A stretch of 64,000 nt of DNA from Pyramidobacter sp. C12-8 (GCF_002007215.1 NZ_MUHX01000001.1:62001-126000), one strand, 5' to 3'; numbered from the stretch's first letter, positions 15,881-25,526 are shown. The notes: generated by a model from the letters alone, not told the origin. Numbers and translations are program-made.

Positions 15881-17224
15881 ATGCAACAAGACGGGAACAA
15901 GGGCGGCTCTACTACCAAGCTGAAAAGATGTTTGGGTTTTTGGGATTTGATGAGCGCTGCTATTGGGCAAATTATCGGCGCAGGCATCATGACCTTGCTC
16001 GGGGCGGCGCTAGCCATGACGGGGCGATCGGTTCCGTTTGCGTTTATGATTGCGGCGGCAATTACTATTACGCAGTTTTTGCCAATGCTCTTTATCTCAG
16101 GTACGGTCCGTCTGCGCGGCGGACGCTATACCATGGCAGCAATGTTGTGTGGCACGAAGCTTGCAGGTGCGTACAGCATAGTTTATATCTTTCAAAACCT
16201 GTCAATCTCGATGTATGCGCTCTCTTTTGCCAGTTACTTCATTTCTCTGTTGGGCATCGGAAGCGAAAAAACCGTAGCGTTGGTCGTACTTACGATCTTT
16301 TACGTACTGAATTACTGCGGCATTGACAAATTTGCTTGGGCGCAAAATCTCATTGTTGTTTTTCTGATTGTGGCATTGGCGATGTTCGCTGCTGTCGGAG
16401 TGACGAAAATTGCCCCGAATTACTATGCTCAGTCCACTTTCTTTACGGGGGGCTGGATGGGAATGCTTCAGGCCGGTGCGCTGCTGACTTTTGCTACGGG
16501 CGGTGCTACTTGTATCATCGACCTTTCGGCGGAGGCAAAAAATCCCGTGCGGGATATTCCAATCATCATCGTGACGTCCACGTTGGGAGTCGCCGTATTG
16601 TATGCAGTGATTAGCATTGTTGCTGGCGGGGTCCTTCCCTTGGAGCAGGTAGCGGGGAAAAATTTGGCGCTGGTTGCGCAAACGATCTTCTCCAAACCGT
16701 TGTATGTTTTCTTCATGGTATGCGGCGCTGGATTTGCCCTGATTTCAACGCTGAACAGCCAGATGGCCTGGGCTCCGAAGCCCACTATGCAGGCCTGCGA
16801 CGATGGATGGCTTCCAGCAGGATTGGCGTCGACCAACAGATTCGGCGTGCCTTGGATCATTCTTGGGATCCTTTATATCATCGCTGTTGTTTGTATCGTT
16901 TCCGGTTTGAGTGTCGCGACTCTGGGAAGTATGTGTCTTGTCGCCAACAACGTCGTTCTGTTGGTAATCTGTGCCTGCACATTCAGGTTGCCAAAGATCT
17001 GCCCTGAAGAATGGGCGGCTTCTAAATTCAAGATCAGTAACGGCATGTTGAAACTTGTTTCTTTGATTGGCACCGCAGGATGTGCTTTCAATATCTGGTT
17101 CAATTTCATCAGGTTGAGCTATGCTCTCAAGATCATCAACCTTGTCGTCGTAGTCGGCGCTTTGATCTGGGGAGTCGTGCGCAGCAGGAAGGTACACATG
17201 ATTGTGAGCCACGAGAAAGCCTAA
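15881..17224 (+). CDS. APC-superfamily amino-acid permease, paralogue of 1791-3143
   Basis: 447 residues from ATG 15881, eight bases after AGGAGG; a GTG nine bases upstream overlaps that site and is rejected. The APC motif 'GFWDLMSAAIGQIIGAGIM' sits at the N-terminus, and 'EAKNPVRDIP' is the conserved loop. 'TKLKRCLGFWDLM', 'LSISMYALSFA' and 'FSKPLY' segments align directly with the first permease, so the two are paralogues. It is an inner-membrane carrier that opens a same-strand cluster with a DUF401 carrier, a PatB-like enzyme, an M20D amidohydrolase and a YfcC carrier. The substrate is probably an amino acid or derivative. Confidence 0.85.
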   Translation: MQQDGNKGGSTTKLKRCLGFWDLMSAAIGQIIGAGIMTLLGAALAMTGRSVPFAFMIAAAITITQFLPMLFISGTVRLRGGRYTMAAMLCGTKLAGAYSIVYIFQNLSISMYALSFASYFISLLGIGSEKTVALVVLTIFYVLNYCGIDKFAWAQNLIVVFLIVALAMFAAVGVTKIAPNYYAQSTFFTGGWMGMLQAGALLTFATGGATCIIDLSAEAKNPVRDIPIIIVTSTLGVAVLYAVISIVAGGVLPLEQVAGKNLALVAQTIFSKPLYVFFMVCGAGFALISTLNSQMAWAPKPTMQACDDGWLPAGLASTNRFGVPWIILGILYIIAVVCIVSGLSVATLGSMCLVANNVVLLVICACTFRLPKICPEEWAASKFKISNGMLKLVSLIGTAGCAFNIWFNFIRLSYALKIINLVVVVGALIWGVVRSRKVHMIVSHEKA

Positions 17225-17382
17225 ATTCATTCAGGTGAAACTTCCGCGTTGGGAAGCTGTCTTAAGTATTGGAGATAGATTTTACGATGACGGGGGCATG
17301 AAGGAGGATCGAAAACGGCTGTTGCCGCAGCAGTTTTGCTCTTTGTTTTGGGGCCGTATTTGAGAAGGAACGGGGGCGAGCT

Positions 17383-18600
17383 ATGGACATATTAAAACTT
17401 CTGGGTGTTTTTGCGATTCTCATTATCGTCATGTGGGCGAAGAAGCCTTTGTCAGTCGCGATGTTTTGTTCGATTATCGGCGCCGCCGCGTTCTACCAGC
17501 TTCCATTGAGCTCCGCATGGAGCGCCGTTGTCAAGGGTGGGGCGAGCTGGCCGACGTTGGAGGTTTTGCTGGTCTTTTATTCGATCACGTTCATTCAGAG
17601 AATGATGGAGAAACGTAAGAATCTGAGCAACTGCGAGATGGCTCTCAATGGGCTTTTCAATAATCGACGAGTCAACGTTGCCGTTGCGCCGTTTCTGATC
17701 GGCTGTTTGCCGGCCGTAAGCGCCGTGCTGCTCTGCAGTCCCATTGTGCGTAAGAGCGCGGGCGAAGCGCTCTCCATACCTGAAAAGGCAGCCTGTACGT
17801 CTTACTTTCGACATATTTCCGAAAGCTTTCTGCCCATTTACACAACGATCTTTATCGCTGTCACCCTTACCAATGGAACTGTGACGGTAAGCGATTTCAT
17901 GACGGCGATGTTGCCTATGGTGGTTGCGCTGTTCATCTCGGGATACGTCGTCTACCTGCGGCGGATTCCCAAGGACACGGGAACTGTCCCCGACAAGACG
18001 AGAGGTTATTACTGGAGATTGCTTATGACCAGCGTGTGGCCCATCGTTCTGGCCATTGTCCTCATCCTTGTGTTCAAGATACGTGTAGTTGTTGCTGTGT
18101 TCCTTTGCATCGTTCTCAACGTTTTTGTGGCGAAATTCTCGCTCGGAGAACTACTCCCTTTTTTGCGTTCCGCATTTGAAGTCCGTCTAATGGCGAACAC
18201 GTGGCTAGTGATGATTTTTAAAGAAATTCTGGCAGCTACCGGCGTGATCTCCAAGCTCCCTGCGTTCTTCGGCATGCTGCCTCTCCCGACCTTCATGATC
18301 TTTGCCATGGTGTTTTTCTTTGGCACGATTGTCGCGGGGAGCCAGGGAATCATTGCCCTGGCCATGCCTCTGCTGATGTCTACCCTCGCCGGGAAGCCCG
18401 TGCTCGCCATGTTTATCTTGGTTATGAGCATGAGCTATGCCGCTATGCAGATGTCGCCGGTACATGTCTGCCTGACGATCTGCGCTGAAGATTACGGTTG
18501 TTCTTTAGGAGCTCTGATTTATAAAACGCTGCCGATCGTGCTTGTTTTTGTGGGCCTCTCGTTCGCGTATTACTTCGTATTGTCATGGCTCGGTTTTTAA
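17383..18600 (+). CDS. DUF401 family membrane transporter
   Basis: 405 residues with about ten hydrophobic helices. The N-terminal 'VFAILIIVMWAKKPLSVAMF' and the 'FLIGCLPAVSAVLLCSPIV' and 'GTIVAGSQGIIALAMPLL' segments match the DUF401 (COG1906) pattern, a family in the ion-transporter superfamily with no proven substrate. It starts 158 bp after the permease, with GAAGGAACGG upstream. Its place between a permease and a C-S lyase hints at export or uptake of an amino-acid product. Confidence 0.75.
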   Translation: MDILKLLGVFAILIIVMWAKKPLSVAMFCSIIGAAAFYQLPLSSAWSAVVKGGASWPTLEVLLVFYSITFIQRMMEKRKNLSNCEMALNGLFNNRRVNVAVAPFLIGCLPAVSAVLLCSPIVRKSAGEALSIPEKAACTSYFRHISESFLPIYTTIFIAVTLTNGTVTVSDFMTAMLPMVVALFISGYVVYLRRIPKDTGTVPDKTRGYYWRLLMTSVWPIVLAIVLILVFKIRVVVAVFLCIVLNVFVAKFSLGELLPFLRSAFEVRLMANTWLVMIFKEILAATGVISKLPAFFGMLPLPTFMIFAMVFFFGTIVAGSQGIIALAMPLLMSTLAGKPVLAMFILVMSMSYAAMQMSPVHVCLTICAEDYGCSLGALIYKTLPIVLVFVGLSFAYYFVLSWLGF

Positions 18601-18681
18601 GGCGTGGCTGTTCTCAATTGACTGGTTCCGCAGGGCAGGGATATGGTTGTAACTTTTATTGAGACCTATAGGAGAAAGGAC

Positions 18682-19890
18682 GTGTTGCAGGTGAAATATG
18701 ATTTTACATCCATTATGGAGCGTCATGGCAAGGATTCAATCGCAGTGGATATGATCCCAATTCCGGGAGCGCAAGTGAAAGAAGGCTTCGACAAAATTCC
18801 CATGTGGGTGGCCGACATGAATTTCCCTACAGTCCCCACGATTCCCGAAGCCATCATCGCGCGCGCCAAGCACTCTGCATATGGATACTTCAGGCCGACT
18901 CAGGAGTATTTCGACGCTATCATTCAGTGGCAGGAAAGGCGGAACGGCGTCAAAGGGCTGACTGCCGAGTGTATCGGTTACGAAAACGGCGTGCTGGGCG
19001 GCGTTGTTTCCGCCATGAATATATTTTGTTCCAAAGGTGACAATATCCTAATCCATTCGCCGACCTATATCGGTTTCACCAAGAGTCTTGTCAATAACGG
19101 CTACTGTATTGTCCACTCCGCACTCAAGAGAGACGGCGCGGGTGTCTGGCGCATGGACTTCGAAGATATGGAAAAGAAGATTGCAGACAACAAAATCCAT
19201 GCCGCCGTGTTCTGTAACCCTCACAATCCTTGCGGCCGCGTCTGGGAGAGATGGGAAATTGAAAAGGCGATGGATATCTACAAGAGGTATGACGTGTTCG
19301 TCGTCTCTGACGAAATATGGTCCGATCTTACGCTTGCCGGCAACAAGCACATCCCTACGCAGTCGGTTTCCGAGGATGCCCGCGATCGCGTCGTCGCCCT
19401 TTATGCGCCGTCGAAGACTTTCAACCTCGCCGGCCTTGTCGGCGCCTATCGCATCGTCTATAACAAGTGGATGAGGGAGCGTATGGAAAAGGAGAGTTCG
19501 TTATCCCACTACGACTCGATGAACGTTCTTTCCATGCATGCTCTCATCGGTGCCTATAAGCCGGAAGGCTATGAGTGGGTAGACGAGCTTAAGCAAGTCC
19601 TCAGCGCTAACGTCGATTACGCTTACGATTATATTGTCAAAAATTTCGAAGGCGTCGAGCTTGCCAAACCGCAGGGAACTTACATGCTTTATCTTGACTG
19701 TACCAAGTGGTGCGAAGCTCATGGCAAGACAATCGATGAGCTTCAGCAGATGGGTGTCGCGGTGGGCGTCATCTGGCAGGATGGGCGTCCGTTCTTTGCT
19801 CCCAATTCGATCCGCATTAATCTTGCCGTACCGCTGAGCCGTGTCAAGGAGGCTTTTGACCGCTTGGATAAATACGTGTTCAACGCCTGA
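18682..19890 (+). CDS. MalY/PatB-family PLP enzyme (C-S lyase type), second copy
   Basis: 402 residues if the GTG at 18682, seven bases after AGGAG, is used; the GTG at 18691 (giving 'KYDFTSIMERHGKDS') is nearly as good, and the ATG-type start at 18643 has no ribosome-binding site. Motifs: 'PMWVADMNFPT', 'NPHNPCGRVWERWE', 'VVSDEIWSDL' and the PLP lysine in 'APSKTFNLAGL' (Lys 245). It should cleave cystathionine/cysteine-like thioethers or act as an aminotransferase. It is embedded in the uptake cluster, so imported sulfur amino acids are a plausible substrate. It is clearly related to the enzyme at 13777-14961 but not a close duplicate. Confidence 0.87.
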   Translation: MLQVKYDFTSIMERHGKDSIAVDMIPIPGAQVKEGFDKIPMWVADMNFPTVPTIPEAIIARAKHSAYGYFRPTQEYFDAIIQWQERRNGVKGLTAECIGYENGVLGGVVSAMNIFCSKGDNILIHSPTYIGFTKSLVNNGYCIVHSALKRDGAGVWRMDFEDMEKKIADNKIHAAVFCNPHNPCGRVWERWEIEKAMDIYKRYDVFVVSDEIWSDLTLAGNKHIPTQSVSEDARDRVVALYAPSKTFNLAGLVGAYRIVYNKWMRERMEKESSLSHYDSMNVLSMHALIGAYKPEGYEWVDELKQVLSANVDYAYDYIVKNFEGVELAKPQGTYMLYLDCTKWCEAHGKTIDELQQMGVAVGVIWQDGRPFFAPNSIRINLAVPLSRVKEAFDRLDKYVFNA

Positions 19891-20164
19891 TCCTCCGTTT
19901 GACAGGGCGACTCTAGAACTTTTCCCATAGGCGAGCGGCGGGGGCTTTCGCCTTGCCCGCAGGAAAAGATTTTGTTTCTTTTTTCGTTCGTTCCATTCCG
20001 GCGCGATATATTTGCGGGAGCTCGGAGCCCTGCACGACGGGCTTGGAAGGCTCTTCATTTCGGAAAGACGTCACGGTTTGTCGTGAATGGGAAATTCGCT
20101 GAAGTCGATATCTCCAAAGCTTTTTAGGCAGGAGAGTTCGAGCGTGGCAAGAGGAGTGATCGGC

Positions 20165-21400
20165 ATGATGAATGACATAGAGATCAGAAACGAAGCGGCG
20201 GCACAGCGTGATTATGTGATTGGTTGCCGAAGAGCGATACACCGGTTTGCTGAAACAAGCGGTCGCGAGGTCAGGACCAGCGCGTTCATCAAACAGCAGC
20301 TCGACGAGATTGGCATTCCCTATGAATCGCTTGTGAAAACTGGCATAATCGGTATTCTCGACACCGGCAGAGCGGGACCTCACATCGCTCTGAGGGCGGA
20401 CATCGATGCCTTGCCGCTGCCCGAGAATCCCGACAATCTCAAAAGGGCGCGAGTCGTGATATCGGATACGCCCGATGAAACCTGTCACGCGTGTGGACAT
20501 GACGCACACACGGCAATGCTTCTGGGAGCAAGCAAAGTCTTGAGAAAACATATCGGCGAACTGACGGGAGTCATTTATCTGTGTTTCGAAGAAGGCGAGG
20601 AAAATGGCGGCGGCATCCAGGTCATGTTGGACACACTCGCAACGAAAAAGGTCGACTCCTGCTGGGGAATTCACGTGTATAACGCTCTCGAATCCGGTAA
20701 AATCTGCGTTCAGGCCGGGCCGAGAATGGCCGGGGCCATCCGGGTCGAGCTGACGTTCGTCGGACGCGGCGGGCATGGCTCGCGCCCGGATCTGTCGATC
20801 AATCCCGTGTTTTGCGCGGCGAATTTCGTTAACAATCTGGCCGTCGCGTTCGTGAATCAAATAGACGCCAACGAGACCGTCACCTGCGGGATCACGGCCA
20901 TACAGGGCGGCCAGGTGGCAAACGTCATTCCGGACACGGCCACCGTTCTTGGTTCGCTCCGCTTTTTCAGCATGAGTGAGGGCGACAAAGCGGTCAGGAT
21001 ATTGCACGAAGTCGCGGAAAATACGGCTCGTATGCATCGTTGTAGTGTTGAATATAACGAGAGATACAATAAGATTTCCGTTGGGCCGACCATCAACGAT
21101 CCGCACTATTCCGAGCTCGCGACTAAAGCGCTGGAAACGGTTTTGCCTTATGGGACCGTGTCGCCGTGCGCGCCTTGGTACGCTTCGGATTCGTTCAGCC
21201 TCTGGCTGAACCGCTATCCCGGCGTATACGCTCATCTGGGAATCAACAATCCCGAATACGGGAGCGGCGCTCCCCATCACAACTCATATTTTGACGTGGA
21301 CGAGAACGTTTTGGATATCGGTCTGATCGCAACGCTGAAATACGTTAACGCTCTAGGAGAAGAGGCAACGCCGGGCCAAACTTCCAAAGAAAAAGCGTAG
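20165..21400 (+). CDS. M20D-family amidohydrolase, second copy
   Basis: 411 residues from ATG 20165, eight bases after GAGGAG; the longer frame to 20087 has no site. Metal-binding motifs are 'RADIDALPL' (77-85) and 'CHACGHDAHTAML' (107-119); 'FEEGEENGGG' (141-150) supplies the catalytic glutamate. The dimerisation domain follows ('GGHGSRPDLSINP'). It belongs to the hippurate/N-acyl-amino-acid/IAA-amino-acid hydrolase type, cytoplasmic. It sits between the PatB-like enzyme and the YfcC carrier, repeating the permease plus M20D pairing seen at 1.8-4.5 kb. The exact amide substrate is unknown. Confidence 0.87.
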   Translation: MMNDIEIRNEAAAQRDYVIGCRRAIHRFAETSGREVRTSAFIKQQLDEIGIPYESLVKTGIIGILDTGRAGPHIALRADIDALPLPENPDNLKRARVVISDTPDETCHACGHDAHTAMLLGASKVLRKHIGELTGVIYLCFEEGEENGGGIQVMLDTLATKKVDSCWGIHVYNALESGKICVQAGPRMAGAIRVELTFVGRGGHGSRPDLSINPVFCAANFVNNLAVAFVNQIDANETVTCGITAIQGGQVANVIPDTATVLGSLRFFSMSEGDKAVRILHEVAENTARMHRCSVEYNERYNKISVGPTINDPHYSELATKALETVLPYGTVSPCAPWYASDSFSLWLNRYPGVYAHLGINNPEYGSGAPHHNSYFDVDENVLDIGLIATLKYVNALGEEATPGQTSKEKA

Positions 21401-21423
21401 AGACTCGTCGAGGGGGAAAAAAT

Positions 21424-22845
21424 ATGACGGAGAAGAAGAGACAATCTGAGCAAAAGAAGAAGTTCAGAATGCCCCATTTGCTGTGGCTGATGCTCGGCCT
21501 GCTGCTTTTTTCCAGCCTGCTTACCTACGTCATTCCCGCCGGGCAGTTTGGCAAAACGGCCAGCGGCGCCCTCGATGGCACGAAGTTCAGCTATCTCGGT
21601 CACCAGACGCCGGTTAACTTGCTGAGGACGCTGCTGTCTATCTTTCCGGGGCTGACGGGTTCCGCTTCCATTATCATGATCGTGATGATTTGCGGCGCGT
21701 GCATGCAGGTCTTCTTGGACACGAAGACTTTTGACAGGCTGCTCGACTGGACTATCTACAAAACCGAGGGAAAAAGCGATACGCTGCTCATCAGCGCCTT
21801 GTTCTGTATGATGGTGTATTTAGGCGGTTTCGGTGGTTCCGACGCTCTGATCGCCGTCGTGCCGATCGGTATCGCGTTTGCGCGGAAAATGCGCCTTGAT
21901 GCGATCAGCGCTATCGGCGTCACGACATTTGCGACGTTGATTGGTTTCGGGACTGGCCCTACGAAGATGTACGTGATCCAGGGGCTGATGGGAACCCGCC
22001 TGTACGGCGGCTTCATGACGCGTTTTCTTATTCTGAACGTTTTCATGCTCCTCGGGCTGCTCATGTTGCTGAGGTATGTGCGGCGGATCCGCCGCGATCC
22101 GTTGGTCTCGCTGAAATATCAGGAAGAGCCGTTTTCCGGCGCCGACGTCGGCGCCGAAGGGGTCGGGGTACCTGCAGCCGTCATGGATTGGAAAATCGTG
22201 ATCAACATGTTCCTGTTTATCGGCCAGTTTGTTCTGATCACGGTGTACGGTTTGATGAGCAACGATTACAATATGCGCTTCTCCGTTCAGGCGGCGACGA
22301 TGATGGTGGTCGCGCTCGTGCAGGGGAAAATCTCGGGCATGTCCGCGGATGAACTCGGCGACTCGTTCGCCAAGGGGCTTGCGTCGATGGCCTTTGTGGT
22401 CTTTGTCATCGGCTTGGCCCGGAGCGTATCGATCGTACTGTCCGAGGGGAACGTCCTGCACACCATTGTATATGCGCTGACCAGACCGCTGATGGATCTG
22501 CCGCGTTGGGTCGCTTCGATCGGCATGATGCTGATCATCGCGGTGATCAATCCGATTATTCCTTCGGCCACGTCGAAGGGCGCGATTCTCGTGCCGATCA
22601 TCAAGCCGATCGGGGAAGTCCTGGGCTTGGCTCCGGAACTGGTCGTTCAGGCCTTTCAATTCGGCGACGGATTCACGAACATCATTTCCCCGATTCTTGG
22701 CTGGACGGTGGGCAGCCTGGCTATGGTGAAGGTTTCATTCCCGCGTTGGTTTGAGTGGGCGTTTGGCAAAGTTCTGGCGTTTATTGGCGTTGCGGCCCTG
22801 CTGATGTTTCTCTTTACGATTTCCGGCTGGACGTTTGCACTCTAG
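21424..22845 (+). CDS. YfcC-family (DcuC-like) transporter
   Basis: 473 residues, about 11-12 transmembrane helices. The start 'MPHLLWLMLGLLLFSSLLTYVIPAGQF' followed by about 40 extracellular residues is diagnostic for YfcC/ArcD2-type carriers. 'FGGSDALIAVVPIGIAFARKMRLDAI', 'NPIIPSATSKGAILVPI' and 'QFGDGFTNIISPILGW' are family motifs. Relatives exchange C4-dicarboxylates, basic amino acids or peptides. GAGGGGG precedes the ATG; it begins 23 bp after the amidohydrolase, so the two are co-transcribed and the carrier could import the amide substrate or export the freed product. Confidence 0.85.
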   Translation: MTEKKRQSEQKKKFRMPHLLWLMLGLLLFSSLLTYVIPAGQFGKTASGALDGTKFSYLGHQTPVNLLRTLLSIFPGLTGSASIIMIVMICGACMQVFLDTKTFDRLLDWTIYKTEGKSDTLLISALFCMMVYLGGFGGSDALIAVVPIGIAFARKMRLDAISAIGVTTFATLIGFGTGPTKMYVIQGLMGTRLYGGFMTRFLILNVFMLLGLLMLLRYVRRIRRDPLVSLKYQEEPFSGADVGAEGVGVPAAVMDWKIVINMFLFIGQFVLITVYGLMSNDYNMRFSVQAATMMVVALVQGKISGMSADELGDSFAKGLASMAFVVFVIGLARSVSIVLSEGNVLHTIVYALTRPLMDLPRWVASIGMMLIIAVINPIIPSATSKGAILVPIIKPIGEVLGLAPELVVQAFQFGDGFTNIISPILGWTVGSLAMVKVSFPRWFEWAFGKVLAFIGVAALLMFLFTISGWTFAL

Positions 22846-22998
22846 TTGGCACTGCCGCAGCCGGGGTTATGGCGTGAAAAATGGAATTTTATTTGCAAGA
22901 TATGAGTCGACCGCAGCTCGTTGGAGCGTCGCGCAGTTCGTGGGGCGAACGAAGGAGCGTTTCTCGCGAGGGAGATCTTGTTCAAGGAGGGGGTAAGC

Positions 22999-23538
22999 AT
23001 GGCAAGGTTGAAAGTTGGAGACATCCTGCCGGATTTTCGCTATGAGACTCCGTTTGAGCGCGGACTTCTCATGAGCAGCACCGCTTGCAAGGCAAACAGG
23101 ACGGCGCTGGTCTTCCTGAGATATTACGGCTGTACGTTATGTCAGTACGACATGCACGAGATAGCGGACAATTATCAGCATATATTGGGGGGCGGCGCTC
23201 AGCTGCTGGTCGTTTTGCAGTCTGAACCGAAGAAGCTGGCGCGGCAGCTGGCTCCTGACGCGTTCCCTTTTTCCATTGTGTGCGACCCGCAGCAGGAACT
23301 GTATCACCGCTTTGAGATTATGCCCGCGCGGTCCAAAGAAAGCATGCTGGATTCGGCGACGCTGAGAAAAATCGAAAAGGCTCGTCAATTGTTTTCCCAT
23401 GGCGAATATGAGGGCGAAGAACTGCAGCTTCCTGCTGTTTTTGTCTTCGACGGAAGATTGTCGATCTCTTACGTTCATTATGGAAAAACGGCCGGCGACA
23501 TTCCCGGTACGGACGAGCTGATTGCTCTTTTGACTTGA
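22999..23538 (+). CDS. AhpC/TSA-type redoxin
   Basis: 179 residues from ATG 22999, seven bases after AAGGAGGGG. It has the thioredoxin-fold peroxiredoxin layout: 'LKVGDILPDFRYETPFE', then 'LVFLRYYGCTLCQYDMHEI' with Cys45 and Cys48 and the strand 'QLLVVLQSEPK'. The active site is GCxxC rather than the PxxxTxxC of true peroxiredoxins, so it may be a thiol-disulfide protein. Cytoplasmic, no signal peptide. It closes the plus-strand cluster, ahead of a strong terminator, and could handle thiols or sulfide made by the PatB-like enzyme. Confidence 0.7.
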   Translation: MARLKVGDILPDFRYETPFERGLLMSSTACKANRTALVFLRYYGCTLCQYDMHEIADNYQHILGGGAQLLVVLQSEPKKLARQLAPDAFPFSIVCDPQQELYHRFEIMPARSKESMLDSATLRKIEKARQLFSHGEYEGEELQLPAVFVFDGRLSISYVHYGKTAGDIPGTDELIALLT

Positions 23539-23669
23539 TTCTTTCTTTTACGAGACGCCGCTCTCGTTTTCGTCGAGAGCCGAGCATTATTTATCGCCGC
23601 CCTGTGATTCTGCTGGCTGCGTCGTTTGTTTGCAAGCGTTTTTGTCTGAGGCCCGCGTCCCAAATAACA

Positions 23670-23714
23670 AAAAGCAGTTCGTTTTGCGCGTGGTGCGCAA
23701 AACGAACTGCTTTT
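23670..23714. terminator. strong bidirectional terminator
   Basis: A 20-bp perfect stem (AAAAGCAGTTCGTTTTGCGC with its complement) and a 5-nt loop, with T runs on both strands. It separates the redoxin (plus) from the MarR gene (minus). Confidence 0.9.
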
Positions 23715-23838
23715 CTTTCGGAACGTCTCCGTTGCAATGAAGGAAGGTATCGCCGTATTGAAACCAAGTGGCGTCCAGATGTTTCTCGAAGCCTTGGAAG
23801 CGACATGTCAGAAATTAGAAACAGCGCGAGCGCCTTTT

Positions 23839-24387
23839 TCAGCAACCCGTATAACGCGCTGACATATACCGCTTTTTCTCTTGAGCGTTGAGTTTTTTGC
23901 GAAATGTGCTGTTTACGCGTTTGAACCAAAGGATACGGTATCGAAGTACCTTAAAGAATCCATCGATTTCCTTAGGAGTACAATTTTTTAACAGATAATT
24001 GATCTGCGCGAGCATTCCCTCGCGATCATAGCTTTGGTGCGCCTCGCAGGTTTTGCGTCCCATTTCGGTGACAAAGATGCGGTACTCGCGCTTGTTATTG
24101 AGATTGACCTTGCGGGAGATCATGCCTTGCTTCTCAAGGCGCGAGACGATTTGAGAGATGGAACTCTTGGTACGGTTGGTAATTTCGGCCAGACGCGTCG
24201 CCGTCAACCCTTCCTCGGCTTGTATGTAGTTCAGCGTGTGAGCTTCCACTTCGCTTATGGCGATGCCCGTACCGTAGTCGCGCAAGATGAGCGAATAGCA
24301 GTTCATGACTGACTGATACCGGTACAGAGTCTCCACTTTTTCATCAAGACTTGCCAAAACGTTCTCCGTCTCGTGTAACTGTGCCAC
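23839..24387 (-). CDS. MarR-family transcriptional regulator
   Basis: 182 residues, GTG start behind GGAGGACTGACG. The winged-helix core is visible: 'ISEVEAHTLNYIQAEEGLTATRLAEITNRTKSSISQIVSRLEKQGMI' followed by the wing 'RKVNLNNKREYRIFVTEMG'. A basic C-terminal tail ('FRKKLNAQEKKRYM') is somewhat long for the family. It is convergent with the uptake cluster. A short palindrome ATTTGTCAAAT (about 24506-24516) in its upstream region may be its own operator. The ligand is unknown. Confidence 0.87.
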   Translation of the reverse strand: MAQLHETENVLASLDEKVETLYRYQSVMNCYSLILRDYGTGIAISEVEAHTLNYIQAEEGLTATRLAEITNRTKSSISQIVSRLEKQGMISRKVNLNNKREYRIFVTEMGRKTCEAHQSYDREGMLAQINYLLKNCTPKEIDGFFKVLRYRILWFKRVNSTFRKKLNAQEKKRYMSARYTGC

Positions 24388-24661
24388 CGTCAGTCCTCCA
24401 TTCGTTTATTCTTGCGCTCTTAGCATGCCGCCAGCGAGTCTCATTGCGGGCGTAAGTGTATTATAGCACGATTGGAGCCAGGAGCGGCAGAGAATTCCGA
24501 TTTGTCAAATGGGGTATTCGCAGACGAAAGGGTGCGCAATTGGCAAAGATTTTTTCAGGTACTATCCTAGCGAAAGCCTATGTGCCGTAACAACGCTTTC
24601 ATGCTTGCAAGCTGGCGTCGCTTGAGCTTGCTGTTCAGACAAATATGGTCTTCGTCTCTTC

Positions 24662-24690
24662 TGGACATGTTTTTCCGTATATGCTATCAT
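24662..24690 (+). promoter_or_regulatory. sigma-70-like promoter upstream of the HAD gene
   Basis: TGGACA, a 17-bp spacer and TATCAT, about 190 bp before the HAD start. The 24388-24879 gap otherwise holds the MarR promoter side and no gene I can support. Confidence 0.45.
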
Positions 24691-24879
24691 CTCTTGTCGG
24701 ATATAGATTGGATGCAATGCGAGGCGCCGCAGTTTCGGGAGAGACGCGAGGAATCCCGTTGGAGAACGTTCGTGCCGGCGGGCGGCGTTTTGCCGAAGGG
24801 GTGTGCTTGGCTTTTCCTGCGGCTTGTGAAAATGCACGAGTCTATCGCAAAGAGATTCATGCCTCGAAGGAGTTTTTTC

Positions 24880-25521
24880 ATGACCATCAGAGCGGTGCTC
24901 TTCGATTTCGACATGACCCTGATCGACACCAGCGGCGCGCTGCTGGCAAACGTCAACAAGATCGCCGATCATTTCGGCCGTCCCCGCTGCACGCGCGAAC
25001 GTCTGCTGGAGGTGATCGGCTACAATTCGCGCGATTTCTGGCGGGCGCTGCTCGGCGACGAGCGCCCCGAATACGGCGAGTACTACGTCAAAGAGTGCGC
25101 GCCTTACGAAGCGCCGATGATGACGCCCGCAGCGGGCGCCGTCGAATGCGTCGCGGAACTGCGCGCATTGGGCGTCAAAGTGGGCTGCGCCTCGAACCGC
25201 ATCGCGCCGCTCCGCGTCATCCGCGTCAAGCGCCTCGAACGCCTGATGGACTGCGTGGTCGGCGCCGACGCGGTGGCGCGCCCCAAGCCTGCGCCCGACG
25301 TGCTGCTCAAGGGCGCCGAACTGCTGGGCTGCGCGCCTGAAAACGCCCTTTACGTGGGCGACACGCCCATCGACGTGGAGGCCGCCCGCCGCGCCGGCAT
25401 GCGCAGCGTCGCCGTGCTCGCCAGCAACGCGGCCGAGACGCTGAAACGGGCCGGAGCGTGGTGCATCGTCGCCGATCTTCGCGAATTCGTCCCGCTGCTC
25501 AAGCGCGAGGGCTTGCTTTGA
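24880..25521 (+). CDS. HAD-superfamily phosphatase (phosphoglycolate phosphatase-like)
   Basis: 213 residues from ATG 24880, seven bases after GAAGGAG. The nucleophile motif 'LFDFDMTLID' (Asp9, Asp11), the helical cap, then 'ASNR' (motif II), 'KPAPDVLLKGAELLG' (motif III lysine) and 'VGDTPIDVEAARRAGM' (motif IV) are all intact. Members hydrolyse small phosphate esters such as phosphoglycolate; the cytoplasmic substrate here is not known. It is a single-gene unit with its own promoter candidate and a shared terminator with the convergent YjbR-EVE gene. Confidence 0.9.
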   Translation: MTIRAVLFDFDMTLIDTSGALLANVNKIADHFGRPRCTRERLLEVIGYNSRDFWRALLGDERPEYGEYYVKECAPYEAPMMTPAAGAVECVAELRALGVKVGCASNRIAPLRVIRVKRLERLMDCVVGADAVARPKPAPDVLLKGAELLGCAPENALYVGDTPIDVEAARRAGMRSVAVLASNAAETLKRAGAWCIVADLREFVPLLKREGLL

Positions 25522-25526
25522 GAAAC

